This document shows positions 1-5,058 of a DNA stretch of 5,751 nt, one piece after another. Origin of the DNA: Pseudomonadota bacterium (GTDB lineage Bacteria; Pseudomonadota; Gammaproteobacteria; Xanthomonadales; Rhodanobacteraceae); assembly GCA_023412995.1 (NCBI GenBank), contig JAEZQS010000118.1, positions 1 to 5,751 on the forward strand. The letters run 5' to 3'. Made by a program: the position numbers and the translations under genes. The notes beneath the pieces were generated by a model that made no database searches, was not told where the DNA came from, and worked only from the letters and a program-made list of their open reading frames with translations. How positions within the stretch are numbered: the first letter of the stretch is position 1; each line of letters starts with the position of its first letter.

Positions 1-197
1 CCGACGAGGTGGCGCGCACCGCCGCCGGCGCCGCGCAGCCGCTGGCGCACGCGCCGCACGGCGGCATCGAAGCCGCCGCCGACGCTGGCGTAGTCGATGG
101 TGTCGACCACGAAACCCTCGCGGCGCAGGTGGCGCGCCAATGCCAGCATCGCGAAGCTGCGCATCCACAGGCCGTGCACGAGGAGGACGTGGTCCAT
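1..197 (-). CDS. Alpha/beta hydrolase (esterase/lipase-like), N-terminal part only
   Basis: Reading leftwards from the ATG at 197-195, 65 codons are visible before the window edge. The protein begins MDHVLLVHGLWM and continues through a hydrophobic helix and a second strand (GFVVDTIDYASV). A beta-strand ending in an H-G motif (His8-Gly9) followed by Leu-Trp-Met is the usual oxyanion-hole start of small alpha/beta-hydrolase fold esterases and lipases. The nucleophile Ser and the catalytic His and Asp would lie beyond the edge, so activity and substrate cannot be judged. The ATG is the only standard start codon after the upstream in-frame stop, and that stop is the aspS TGA itself, 42 nt earlier. 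The gene follows aspS in the same direction with a short gap and no terminator, so it is probably co-transcribed with aspS. No strong Shine-Dalgarno is visible, only GGCGG-type purines. Another protein with an HG-starting strand is possible, but the alpha/beta fold is likely. Confidence 0.75.
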   Translation of the reverse strand, partial: MDHVLLVHGLWMRSFAMLALARHLRREGFVVDTIDYASVGGGFDAAVRRVRQRLRGAGGGARHLV

Positions 198-239
198 GCG
201 CAGGATCGCCGCCGGCCGGGGGCCCCGCGACGCGTGGGC

Positions 240-2012
240 TCAGCCTTCGCGTGGCCCGGGTTCGACCACCGCCACGTGCAGCTCGGCAAGCTGCGCGGGC
301 GGCACCTCCGACGGCGCGGCCGTCATCAGGTCCTGCGCGCTGGTGGTCTTGGGGAAGGCGATCACGTCGCGGATGGAATCGGTGCCCGCCATCAGCGCGG
401 CAATGCGGTCGATGCCGAAGGCGATGCCACCGTGCGGCGGCGCGCCGTACTGGAGTGCCTCCAGCAGGAAGCCGAACTTGGCCTGCGCCTCGTCGGCGCC
501 GATGCCGAGCAGGTCGAACACGGCCGACTGCATGTCGGGGCGATGGATGCGGATCGAGCCGCCGCCGATCTCGTTGCCGTTGAGCACCATGTCGTAGCCG
601 CGCGACACCGCGATGTGCGCGTTGGCGCGCAGCTCGGCGACATCGTCCAACTTGGGCGCCGTGAAGGGATGGTGCAGGGCGACGTGGCGCCGGGCTTCGG
701 CGTCGTACTCGAACATCGGGAAGTCCACCACCCACAGCGGCTTCCACGTGTTCTGCACCAGGCCGAGGTCGCGACCGAGCTTGAGCCGCAGCGCACCCAT
801 GAAGTCGCACACCGTGCGGTACGGGCCGGCGCCGAACATCACCAGGTCGCCACTGGCGGCCTGCGTCGCGTCGAGCAGTGCGGCGAGGACGGCATCGTCG
901 AGGAACTTGGCGATCGGCGAGGCGAGCCCCTCGCGACCTTTCGCGCGATCGTCCACGCGGATCCACGCCAAGCCCTTTGCGCCGTACTTCGCCGCGTGCT
1001 GGCCCAGCTCGTCGATCTGCCGGCGCGTCAGCTGCGCCCCCGCGGGAACGCGCAGGGCCGCCACGCGGCCGTCCGCAGCGGCGGCGGCATCGGCGAAGAC
1101 CTTGAAGCCGGCATCGCGCACGAGCGCGGCGACATCGACCAGTTCCAGCGCGATGCGCAGGTCCGGCTTGTCCGAGCCGTACCGGCGCATGGCTTCGGCG
1201 TAGGTCATGCGCGGGAACGGTTCCTCCAGCGCGACCCCGGCCACTTCCTGGAACACCGCGCGGATCAAGGCCTCCACCGTGTCCTGCACGTCGCGTTCCT
1301 CGACGAAGGCGAACTCCATGTCGAGCTGGGTGAACTCGGGCTGGCGGTCGGCACGCAGGTCCTCGTCGCGGAAGCAGCGCGCGATCTGGTAGTAGCGGTC
1401 GAAGCCGGCCATCATCAGCAGCTGCTTGAACAGCTGCGGGGATTGCGGCAAAGCATAGAACCCGCCCGCATGGACGCGGCTTGGCACGAGGTAGTCGCGC
1501 GCGCCCTCGGGCGTCGCCTTGGTCAGGATCGGCGTCTCGATGTCCTGGAACCCCTGCGCGTCCAGGTGGCGCCGCAGCGCGGCGACCAGCTGCGTGCGCA
1601 GGCGCATCATCCGCTGCATGCCGGGGCGGCGCAGGTCCAGGTAGCGGTACTTGAGGCGCAGGTCCTCGTTGGTCACTTCGTGCAGCACGAACGGCAGGTC
1701 GCGCGCGGCGTTCAGCACCTCGATCCGCCGTGCCAGCACCTCCACCGTGCCGGTGCGGATGCGGTCGTTGACGCTCACCCGGCGCCGCACCCGTCCGCTG
1801 ACGCGCAGGCAGTATTCGTAGCCCACCTCGCTGGCGGCGCGGAACGCCTCCGCCTCGTCGGGATCGGCCACCACCTGCACCACGCCCTCGTGGTCGCGCA
1901 GGTCGATGAAGACCACCCCGCCGTGATCGCGCCGCGTGTCCACCCAGCCGCACAGCACGATGTCGCGGTCGATCAAGGCCTCGTCGACGAGGCCGCAGTA
2001 ATGGGTGCGCAT
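240..2012 (-). CDS. aspS: Aspartyl-tRNA synthetase, class II, bacterial type
   Basis: Complete 590-residue protein, the normal length for bacterial AspRS, which charges tRNA-Asp (and tRNA-Asn in non-discriminating forms) with aspartate in the cytoplasm. The domains in order are an N-terminal OB-fold anticodon-binding domain (about 1-110, with CGWVDTRRDHGG and FIDLRDHEG), the catalytic core starting around 118 (LRLKYRYLDLRRP, then ETPILTKATPEGARDYLVPSR), and QSPQLFKQ at 190-197. Class II motif 2 is FRDEDLRADRQPEF at 214-227. The bacterial GAD insertion spans about 288-420. GGGSIRIH is at 483-490, and motif 3 GIAFGIDR at 529-536 carries the ATP-binding Arg. All key motifs are intact. The ATG at 2012 gives the canonical MRTHYCG start, with GGTGGA seven bases upstream. 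Residue 30 is His, where E. coli has Leu; His here is associated with relaxed tRNA-Asn/Asp discrimination in Pseudomonas. Transcription probably starts from the promoter at 2083-2055, and the gene is followed by a hydrolase gene. Confidence 0.98.
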   Translation of the reverse strand: MRTHYCGLVDEALIDRDIVLCGWVDTRRDHGGVVFIDLRDHEGVVQVVADPDEAEAFRAASEVGYEYCLRVSGRVRRRVSVNDRIRTGTVEVLARRIEVLNAARDLPFVLHEVTNEDLRLKYRYLDLRRPGMQRMMRLRTQLVAALRRHLDAQGFQDIETPILTKATPEGARDYLVPSRVHAGGFYALPQSPQLFKQLLMMAGFDRYYQIARCFRDEDLRADRQPEFTQLDMEFAFVEERDVQDTVEALIRAVFQEVAGVALEEPFPRMTYAEAMRRYGSDKPDLRIALELVDVAALVRDAGFKVFADAAAAADGRVAALRVPAGAQLTRRQIDELGQHAAKYGAKGLAWIRVDDRAKGREGLASPIAKFLDDAVLAALLDATQAASGDLVMFGAGPYRTVCDFMGALRLKLGRDLGLVQNTWKPLWVVDFPMFEYDAEARRHVALHHPFTAPKLDDVAELRANAHIAVSRGYDMVLNGNEIGGGSIRIHRPDMQSAVFDLLGIGADEAQAKFGFLLEALQYGAPPHGGIAFGIDRIAALMAGTDSIRDVIAFPKTTSAQDLMTAAPSEVPPAQLAELHVAVVEPGPREG

Positions 2013-2054
2013 GGGATGTCCACCGGGCGCCCGGACGGCGCAGGAAGGAGCGAA

Positions 2055-2083
2055 ATGCTACGGAGGATCGTGCTGCACTGCAA
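2055..2083 (-). promoter_or_regulatory. Candidate sigma-70 promoter for aspS
   Basis: On the minus strand, TTGCAG (2083-2078) is followed after exactly 17 bases by TAGCAT (2060-2055). The -35 matches consensus at the TTG positions and the -10 matches TATAAT at four of six, with optimal spacing. Initiation about seven bases further on would give a leader of roughly 35 nt before the aspS ATG at 2012. It lies between the upstream gene's terminator and aspS, where an aspS promoter is needed. This is an inference from the sequence pattern only. Confidence 0.4.
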
Positions 2084-2159
2084 TGCGGCCAAGGCCGGCC
2101 GTCATCGCCGATCGCGCCGGCGGCCGCGCGGTGCGCGTCGGGCCTGTTCCGGAAAAGGA

Positions 2160-2182
2160 AAAGGCGCGGTGACCGCGCCTTT
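2160..2182 (-). terminator. Rho-independent terminator of the DUF3011-like gene
   Basis: A perfect 10-bp inverted repeat, AAAGGCGCGG (2160-2169) against CCGCGCCTTT (2173-2182), encloses a 3-nt loop. Read on the minus strand, the stem is followed by TTTTCCTTTTCC, a T-rich tract suited to intrinsic termination of the gene that stops at 2218. On the plus strand it is followed by only three T and then C-rich sequence, so it is mainly a minus-strand terminator. It separates the DUF3011-like transcript from the aspS promoter region. Confidence 0.8.
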
Positions 2183-2183
2183 C

Positions 2184-2214
2184 CCCGAATCCCTGATCCC
2201 TGATCCCGAATCCC
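2184..2214. repeat. Imperfect heptad tandem array (CCCGAAT/CCCTGAT)
   Basis: Four contiguous 7-bp units occur on the plus strand: CCCGAAT (2184-2190), CCCTGAT (2191-2197), CCCTGAT (2198-2204) and CCCGAAT (2205-2211), followed by CCC (2212-2214). On the minus strand they read GGGATTC/GGGATCA. The array fills the space between the stop codon at 2218-2220 and the terminator hairpin ending at 2182, so it would form the 3' untranslated tail of the DUF3011-like mRNA. From memory, similar GGGATTC-like heptads are scattered in intergenic regions of xanthomonad genomes. The role is unknown. Confidence 0.8.
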
Positions 2215-2217
2215 GGC

Positions 2218-2808
2218 TCACCGCCAGCGGCGGTTCACCAGGAAGATCGCCTCGCAGCCGCCGTCGACCCAGATGCCGGCGCGGTTCCAGCCCCAGGTGC
2301 GACCTTCGACGCAGCGGGTGTCGGAAATCTGGCGGTCGATGCGGACGTCACTGCCGCGACCGGTATCGACCCGGCACATGCGGTAACGGTAGTCCTGGCT
2401 GGCGCAACGCAGGCGGATGGCGCGATCCCAGTCCGGGCCCGGGCGCCAGTCGCCGCGCTTGTCGCCGCGATGGTGGCGGCGGCCCGTTTCGGCGAACACG
2501 CCGCTGCAGCCGCGGTCGACCCAGATGGCGCCGCGTTCGATACCCCAGGTGCGGCCGCGCACGCAGGCGGACTGCGAGGTCTGGCGTACCAGCTCGGCAT
2601 CCCGCCACGGCACGCGGCAGCGCGCGGGCCGATGGTCGACGCTGGCGCAGTCGATGCGGTCGCGGCCTCCGCCGCCGTACTGGGCCAGGGTGGCGGTACC
2701 CAAGGCACCGGCCACCTGCGTCGCGGGCTGCGCGAACGCGGCAGGCGCGAACGCGAGGGCCGTGGCGGCAATGGCGCCGCTCATCCATCCTGCGCGGGAA
2801 AGCGTCAT
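2218..2808 (-). CDS. Exported protein with two DUF3011-like tetra-cysteine repeats
   Basis: Complete 196-residue protein. The ATG at 2808 is preceded by a strong GGAGGA six bases upstream, which decides the start inside a much longer open frame. Residues 1-26 form a Sec signal peptide (Arg5, hydrophobic Ala-rich core, AFA-Gln cleavage), so the product is periplasmic or secreted. The mature part holds two homologous repeats, each with four cysteines (C54, C64, C82, C101 and C135, C145, C166, C185). In both, the last pair has 18 residues between and the first pair nine. Each repeat carries GRTWG (85-89 and 169-173) and an IWVD-x-GC-x-x-(V/I)F ending, as in DUF3011 proteins of proteobacteria. 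A basic, His-rich linker (109-122) joins them. Disulfide pairing within each repeat is inferred. The biochemical role is unknown. It lies between fmdB and aspS but has its own RBS and terminator, so it is probably an independent unit. Confidence 0.9.
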   Translation of the reverse strand: MTLSRAGWMSGAIAATALAFAPAAFAQPATQVAGALGTATLAQYGGGGRDRIDCASVDHRPARCRVPWRDAELVRQTSQSACVRGRTWGIERGAIWVDRGCSGVFAETGRRHHRGDKRGDWRPGPDWDRAIRLRCASQDYRYRMCRVDTGRGSDVRIDRQISDTRCVEGRTWGWNRAGIWVDGGCEAIFLVNRRWR

Positions 2809-2868
2809 GGCAAATCCTCCGTTCGTGGAAGCGCAAATGCGTGGCGACGATGAACGAGGAAGCATGAA

Positions 2869-2888
2869 CGGCGCTCGACCCGGCGCCG
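2869..2888 (-). terminator. Weak hairpin downstream of fmdB
   Basis: CGGCGC (2869-2874) and GCGCCG (2883-2888) form a 6-bp all-GC stem with an 8-nt loop, starting three bases beyond the fmdB stop codon. On the minus strand it is followed by TTCATGCTTCC, which has few T residues in a row. It could be a weak terminator or attenuator between fmdB and the DUF3011-like gene, but such stems arise easily in DNA this GC-rich. Confidence 0.25.
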
Positions 2889-2891
2889 CGG

Positions 2892-3233
2892 TCAGTCGGA
2901 CGGGAGGGAGGCCTTTGCCGGTTTGGCGGCGGCCGGGGCTGCCGCGGTGCCGGCGTCCTTCTTCGGTTCGCTCGCGGCGGGCTTGTCCTTGCCTGCGGCC
3001 TCGGCCTTGGGCGGCTCGTCCTTGCCGGCGAGGTTGCGCTTGCGGTCGCCTTCCTTCTTGAAGTCGGTCTCGTACCAGCCGCTGCCGGCCAGGCGGAAGG
3101 CTGGCGCGGTCACGCGGCGCTTCACCTGCGCCTTGCCGCAGGTGGGGCACTCGGAGGGGTCCGGATCGGAAAGCTTCTGCAGGCGATCGAAGACCGCTGC
3201 GCAGGCCGTGCATTCGAATTCGTAGATCGGCAT
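2892..3233 (-). CDS. FmdB family zinc-ribbon protein
   Basis: Complete 113-residue protein starting MPIYEFECTAC, the standard opening of FmdB-type putative regulatory proteins. A zinc ribbon is formed by C8-x2-C11 and C29-x2-C32 with Gly33 after the second knuckle. The conserved family core continues to about residue 62 (APAFRLAGSGWYETDF). Residues about 60-113 form a low-complexity tail rich in Lys, Ala, Pro and Glu, likely disordered, which is common but variable in proteobacterial members. The ATG at 3233 has a GGGTGG ribosome binding site seven bases upstream. The family was named after formamidase regulation, but its molecular role is not established. Conserved linkage to aspS in gamma-proteobacteria suggests a nucleic-acid or translation-linked role; that is inference. 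Here the neighbour between it and aspS is the DUF3011-like gene. It is probably transcribed from the 3234-3504 spacer. Confidence 0.95.
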   Translation of the reverse strand: MPIYEFECTACAAVFDRLQKLSDPDPSECPTCGKAQVKRRVTAPAFRLAGSGWYETDFKKEGDRKRNLAGKDEPPKAEAAGKDKPAASEPKKDAGTAAAPAAAKPAKASLPSD

Positions 3234-3504
3234 TCGTTCCACCCTTGCATGGAGGCCAGGCGGCGCGGTGTCGTGCCGGGCCGCAACGGGCGGCCAGATG
3301 CGGCCGGCCGCGGCGGAATCCAAGGCCGCAGTGCCTGCGGAGGGCCGGCGCAATGGCCTGGAAACCAGACGGTAACCTCCCGCAAATCGCCCGGCAACGT
3401 GTTCGGCGGCATCCGGAGCACGGCCGTGGAATAGTCCCCCACGCGCCGCTGCGGCGTCGCACGCCGCGGTTTGCGGTCCGCCTTTCCTGCCAGGACGAGT
3501 CTCC
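3234..3504. other. Divergent intergenic spacer
   Basis: This 271-bp spacer lies between the divergent fmdB and the plus-strand secreted-protein gene, so promoters for both should be here. I see no convincing -35/-10 pair on either strand. The best features are an AT-richer patch around 3361-3390 and an AATAGT at 3430-3435 without a matching -35. A hairpin near the plus-strand gene is listed separately. No small gene or RNA is supported. Confidence 0.6.
3449..3469 (+). promoter_or_regulatory. Hairpin in the probable 5' leader of the secreted-protein gene
   Basis: CTGCGGCGT (3449-3457) pairs with ACGCCGCGG (3461-3469) around a CGC loop, with one T-G wobble, and is followed by TTT. It lies 35 bases before the ATG at 3505. 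It could be a leader structure or a weak attenuator, but GC-rich DNA gives many chance stems, so the functional call is weak. Confidence 0.25.
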
Positions 3505-4260
3505 ATGCCGAACTGTTCCCTGCTGCCGAAACTGATCCCGTTGCTGCTCGCCGCCGTCGTCGGCACCGCCAATGCGCAGGTGGTTCGCCTGCACGATGGC
3601 CACGTGACGGTCACCGACCGCACCATCGACGGTGGCGAGGTCCTGCGGCGGGCGATTGCCGGGCATGCCCCGCCGGTCCTGCCGGCCGCGGCGCTGCCGC
3701 CCGCCGCCCGGGCGTCCACGAGTGGCGCGCCGTCCAGTTGCAGTGCCACGCCCGTGGCCTGGCACGGCCAGCCGCTTCCAGCCGGCGAGAGCGGCACGCT
3801 GAGTCCGCTCTCCTTCATGCGGTCCGCGACGATCAACGCCCACGGCCGCCTCGCCTGCGCCGGGCAGGTCGAGGGATCCGCGCGCAACCAGGGCGTCTTC
3901 ACCGCCGATGCGGACGGGTTGCAGGTGATCGCGCTGGGTTGCGGGGCCGCCGGCGGCAGCGGCTCCACCGGGACCTGCGGCGATCCCACTCCGCTGGGTG
4001 GCACCTTCGGCGGGTTCTTCCTTTCGACGTTCGCCACGCCCGACATCAACGATCGGGGCGACGTGCTGTTCCTGGCAGACGTGGTGGGCGGCAGCGCCCG
4101 GCGCGGGCTTTTCCTCTACCACGCGGAGACCGGCGCCATCGCCACGATCGCAAGCGGTCGGCGACCTTTCGCCACTCGGCGGTACCCTCGGCACGCTGGG
4201 CGCCGGCAGCCTCAACAACGCGGGCACCGTGGCCTTCCTCGTGGTCACCGGCGACCGTGA
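3505..4260 (+). CDS. N-terminal fragment of the secreted repeat protein as literally translated
   Basis: If the sequence is correct, this 251-residue product is what ribosomes would make. Residues 1-24 are the signal peptide (MPNCSLLPK, then a Leu/Ala core). Residues about 25-216 are genuine family sequence with the first two repeats (N111 and N182) and two Cys-containing segments (C80, and C155 with C165). From about residue 218 the translation (GRRPFATRRYPRHAG and onward) is out-of-frame Arg/Pro-rich sequence ending at a TGA, while the neighbouring frame carries the real continuation (AVGDLSPLGGTLG). The last 34 residues should therefore not be treated as biological. Confidence 0.5.
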   Translation: MPNCSLLPKLIPLLLAAVVGTANAQVVRLHDGHVTVTDRTIDGGEVLRRAIAGHAPPVLPAAALPPAARASTSGAPSSCSATPVAWHGQPLPAGESGTLSPLSFMRSATINAHGRLACAGQVEGSARNQGVFTADADGLQVIALGCGAAGGSGSTGTCGDPTPLGGTFGGFFLSTFATPDINDRGDVLFLADVVGGSARRGLFLYHAETGAIATIASGRRPFATRRYPRHAGRRQPQQRGHRGLPRGHRRP

Positions 4261-4350
4261 AGGTGCAGACATCCTCCTCTGGCAGGACGGCACGACCAGC
4301 CGGCTCGTCGCCGCGGGCGACCCCGCTCCGGGCGGCGGGACCTTCTGGGG

Positions 4351-5049
4351 ATCGGCACCGAACTGTGGGGTTTCGAGGACGGCACCTGGCTGGCAGGCGG
4401 CCCGGTGCCGGGCATCGACCAGCAACGGCGCATTGCCTTCCGCGGCTACGTCAGCAACGGGCAGGCGGCCGGCGGCCAGTTCCTCAGCGAAGGCGGCGTG
4501 CACCAGTGGCTGGTGGAAGCCGGGGCAGCGGTTCCCGGAGGAGGCACGTACGCCGACTTCGCCGCACCGCTCCTCAACAACGCCGGCGAGATCGCGTTTT
4601 TCGTCGACGTCGCGAACGCCAGCACGCCGACGGCCTGGGTGGCCGGCAAGCCCGGGCACTGGCGCAGTGCGCTGGCTCCCTTCGACGAGGTCGAGGGCGG
4701 GACGGTGTGGGGCACCGCGTACTCGCGCAACCCGATGCGCGCGCTGGCGGACAATGGCGACCTGGTGCTGTGGAGCAGCCGCCTCATGCCGGACCAGAGC
4801 GAGCTCAACACGCTGCTCGCCAGTCACGCCGACGGCAGCCTGCAGGTGCTGGCGGTGCAGGGCACCGAGACGCCGTTCGGCGGCTTCTGGGGCGGCTCGA
4901 TGGACGGCTGGCCGGCGATGAACAACGCCGGCCAGCTGCGCGTCGGCTCGGCCACCCCGGGCTTCGCGCTCTCCGCCGATGTCGTGATGAGCGGCTGCGC
5001 GGCCGCCGACGTGCTGTTCCGGGACGGCTTCGACGCGGCGCCGAACTGA
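4351..5049 (+). CDS. C-terminal fragment of the secreted repeat protein
   Basis: This segment returns to the same frame as the N-terminal fragment and runs IGTELWGFEDGTW through the last repeats to the TGA at 5047-5049. It has no plausible start of its own: the GTG at 4405 lies inside a conserved Gly/Pro stretch with no ribosome binding site, so it would not be translated separately. It carries the best-preserved repeat (LNNAGEIAF, encoded at 4573-4599) and the terminal D-V-L-F-R-D-G-F-D tag encoded at 5008-5034. It is the rest of the gene beginning at 3505, not a second gene. Confidence 0.5.
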   Translation: MGTELWGFEDGTWLAGGPVPGIDQQRRIAFRGYVSNGQAAGGQFLSEGGVHQWLVEAGAAVPGGGTYADFAAPLLNNAGEIAFFVDVANASTPTAWVAGKPGHWRSALAPFDEVEGGTVWGTAYSRNPMRALADNGDLVLWSSRLMPDQSELNTLLASHADGSLQVLAVQGTETPFGGFWGGSMDGWPAMNNAGQLRVGSATPGFALSADVVMSGCAAADVLFRDGFDAAPN

Positions 5050-5058
5050 GCGGGCCTG

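Larger units (their letters stand above)
3505..5049 (+). pseudogene. Secreted tandem-repeat (NxxGxxAF-type) protein, interrupted by two compensating frameshifts
   Basis: With two 1-nt corrections the gene encodes about 514 residues; as written, translation from the ATG stops at 4260. The protein has a Sec signal peptide (1-24, ANA-Gln cleavage) followed by repeats with an N-x-x-G-x-x-(A/L)-F core: INAHG at 110-114, INDRGDVLF at 181-189, LNNAGTVAF at 236-244, a degenerate copy near 305-312, LNNAGEIAF at 357-365, a degenerate one at 415-423 and NNAGQ at 473-477. Spacing is mostly 53-71 residues, with GD-x-x-P-x-GGT(F/L) segments between. This resembles the NxxGxxxAF tandem-repeat/choice-of-anchor proteins. 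The end (C498 and DVLFRDGFD at 502-510) looks like a C-terminal export or anchoring tag. The frame moves +1 near 4151-4158 (likely one extra base in CAAG) and returns at the G4 run 4347-4350 (likely one missing G). The start has AGGA nine bases upstream. Sequencing error or real gene decay are both possible; function is unknown. Confidence 0.8.

Noticed and set aside
2184..2214. A CRISPR array or transposon end at the heptad repeats
   Set aside because: The units are 7 bp with no spacers, no terminal inverted repeats and no nearby cas or transposase gene.
2055..2220. A plus-strand small gene starting at the ATG at 2055 behind AAGGAG
   Set aside because: The start signal looks good, but the Arg-rich translation has no family features, runs through the minus-strand terminator and has no stop before the antisense of the next gene. 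The same bases fit better as the minus-strand -10 of aspS.
9..2867. A 952-codon plus-strand open frame across the left half of the window
   Set aside because: It lies opposite aspS and the DUF3011-like gene. Its translation is His/Arg/Ala-rich with no domain, and it crosses two genes and a terminator. Long antisense open frames are expected in DNA with very high GC at third positions.
2892..4049. A 385-residue form of the FmdB protein
   Set aside because: The family begins MPIYEFEC, which matches the ATG at 3233 with a GGGTGG site. The upstream part covers the divergent spacer and the antisense of the plus-strand gene.
4146..4355. Programmed frameshifting in the secreted-protein gene
   Set aside because: It would need one +1 and one -1 event about 195 bp apart, and neither GCAAGCG nor CTGGGGA is a canonical slippery site. 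Indel errors or mutation are simpler.
2218..4827. An 869-codon minus-strand open frame
   Set aside because: Only its last 196 codons are the real exported protein, fixed by a signal peptide and a GGAGGA site at 2808. Upstream it runs out of frame over fmdB and antisense to the secreted-protein gene.
3998..4921. A 307-codon plus-strand open frame as a separate gene
   Set aside because: Only about 4156-4350 of this frame carries family sequence; before and after, it is an Arg/Ser/Pro-rich shadow of the frame that encodes the repeats.
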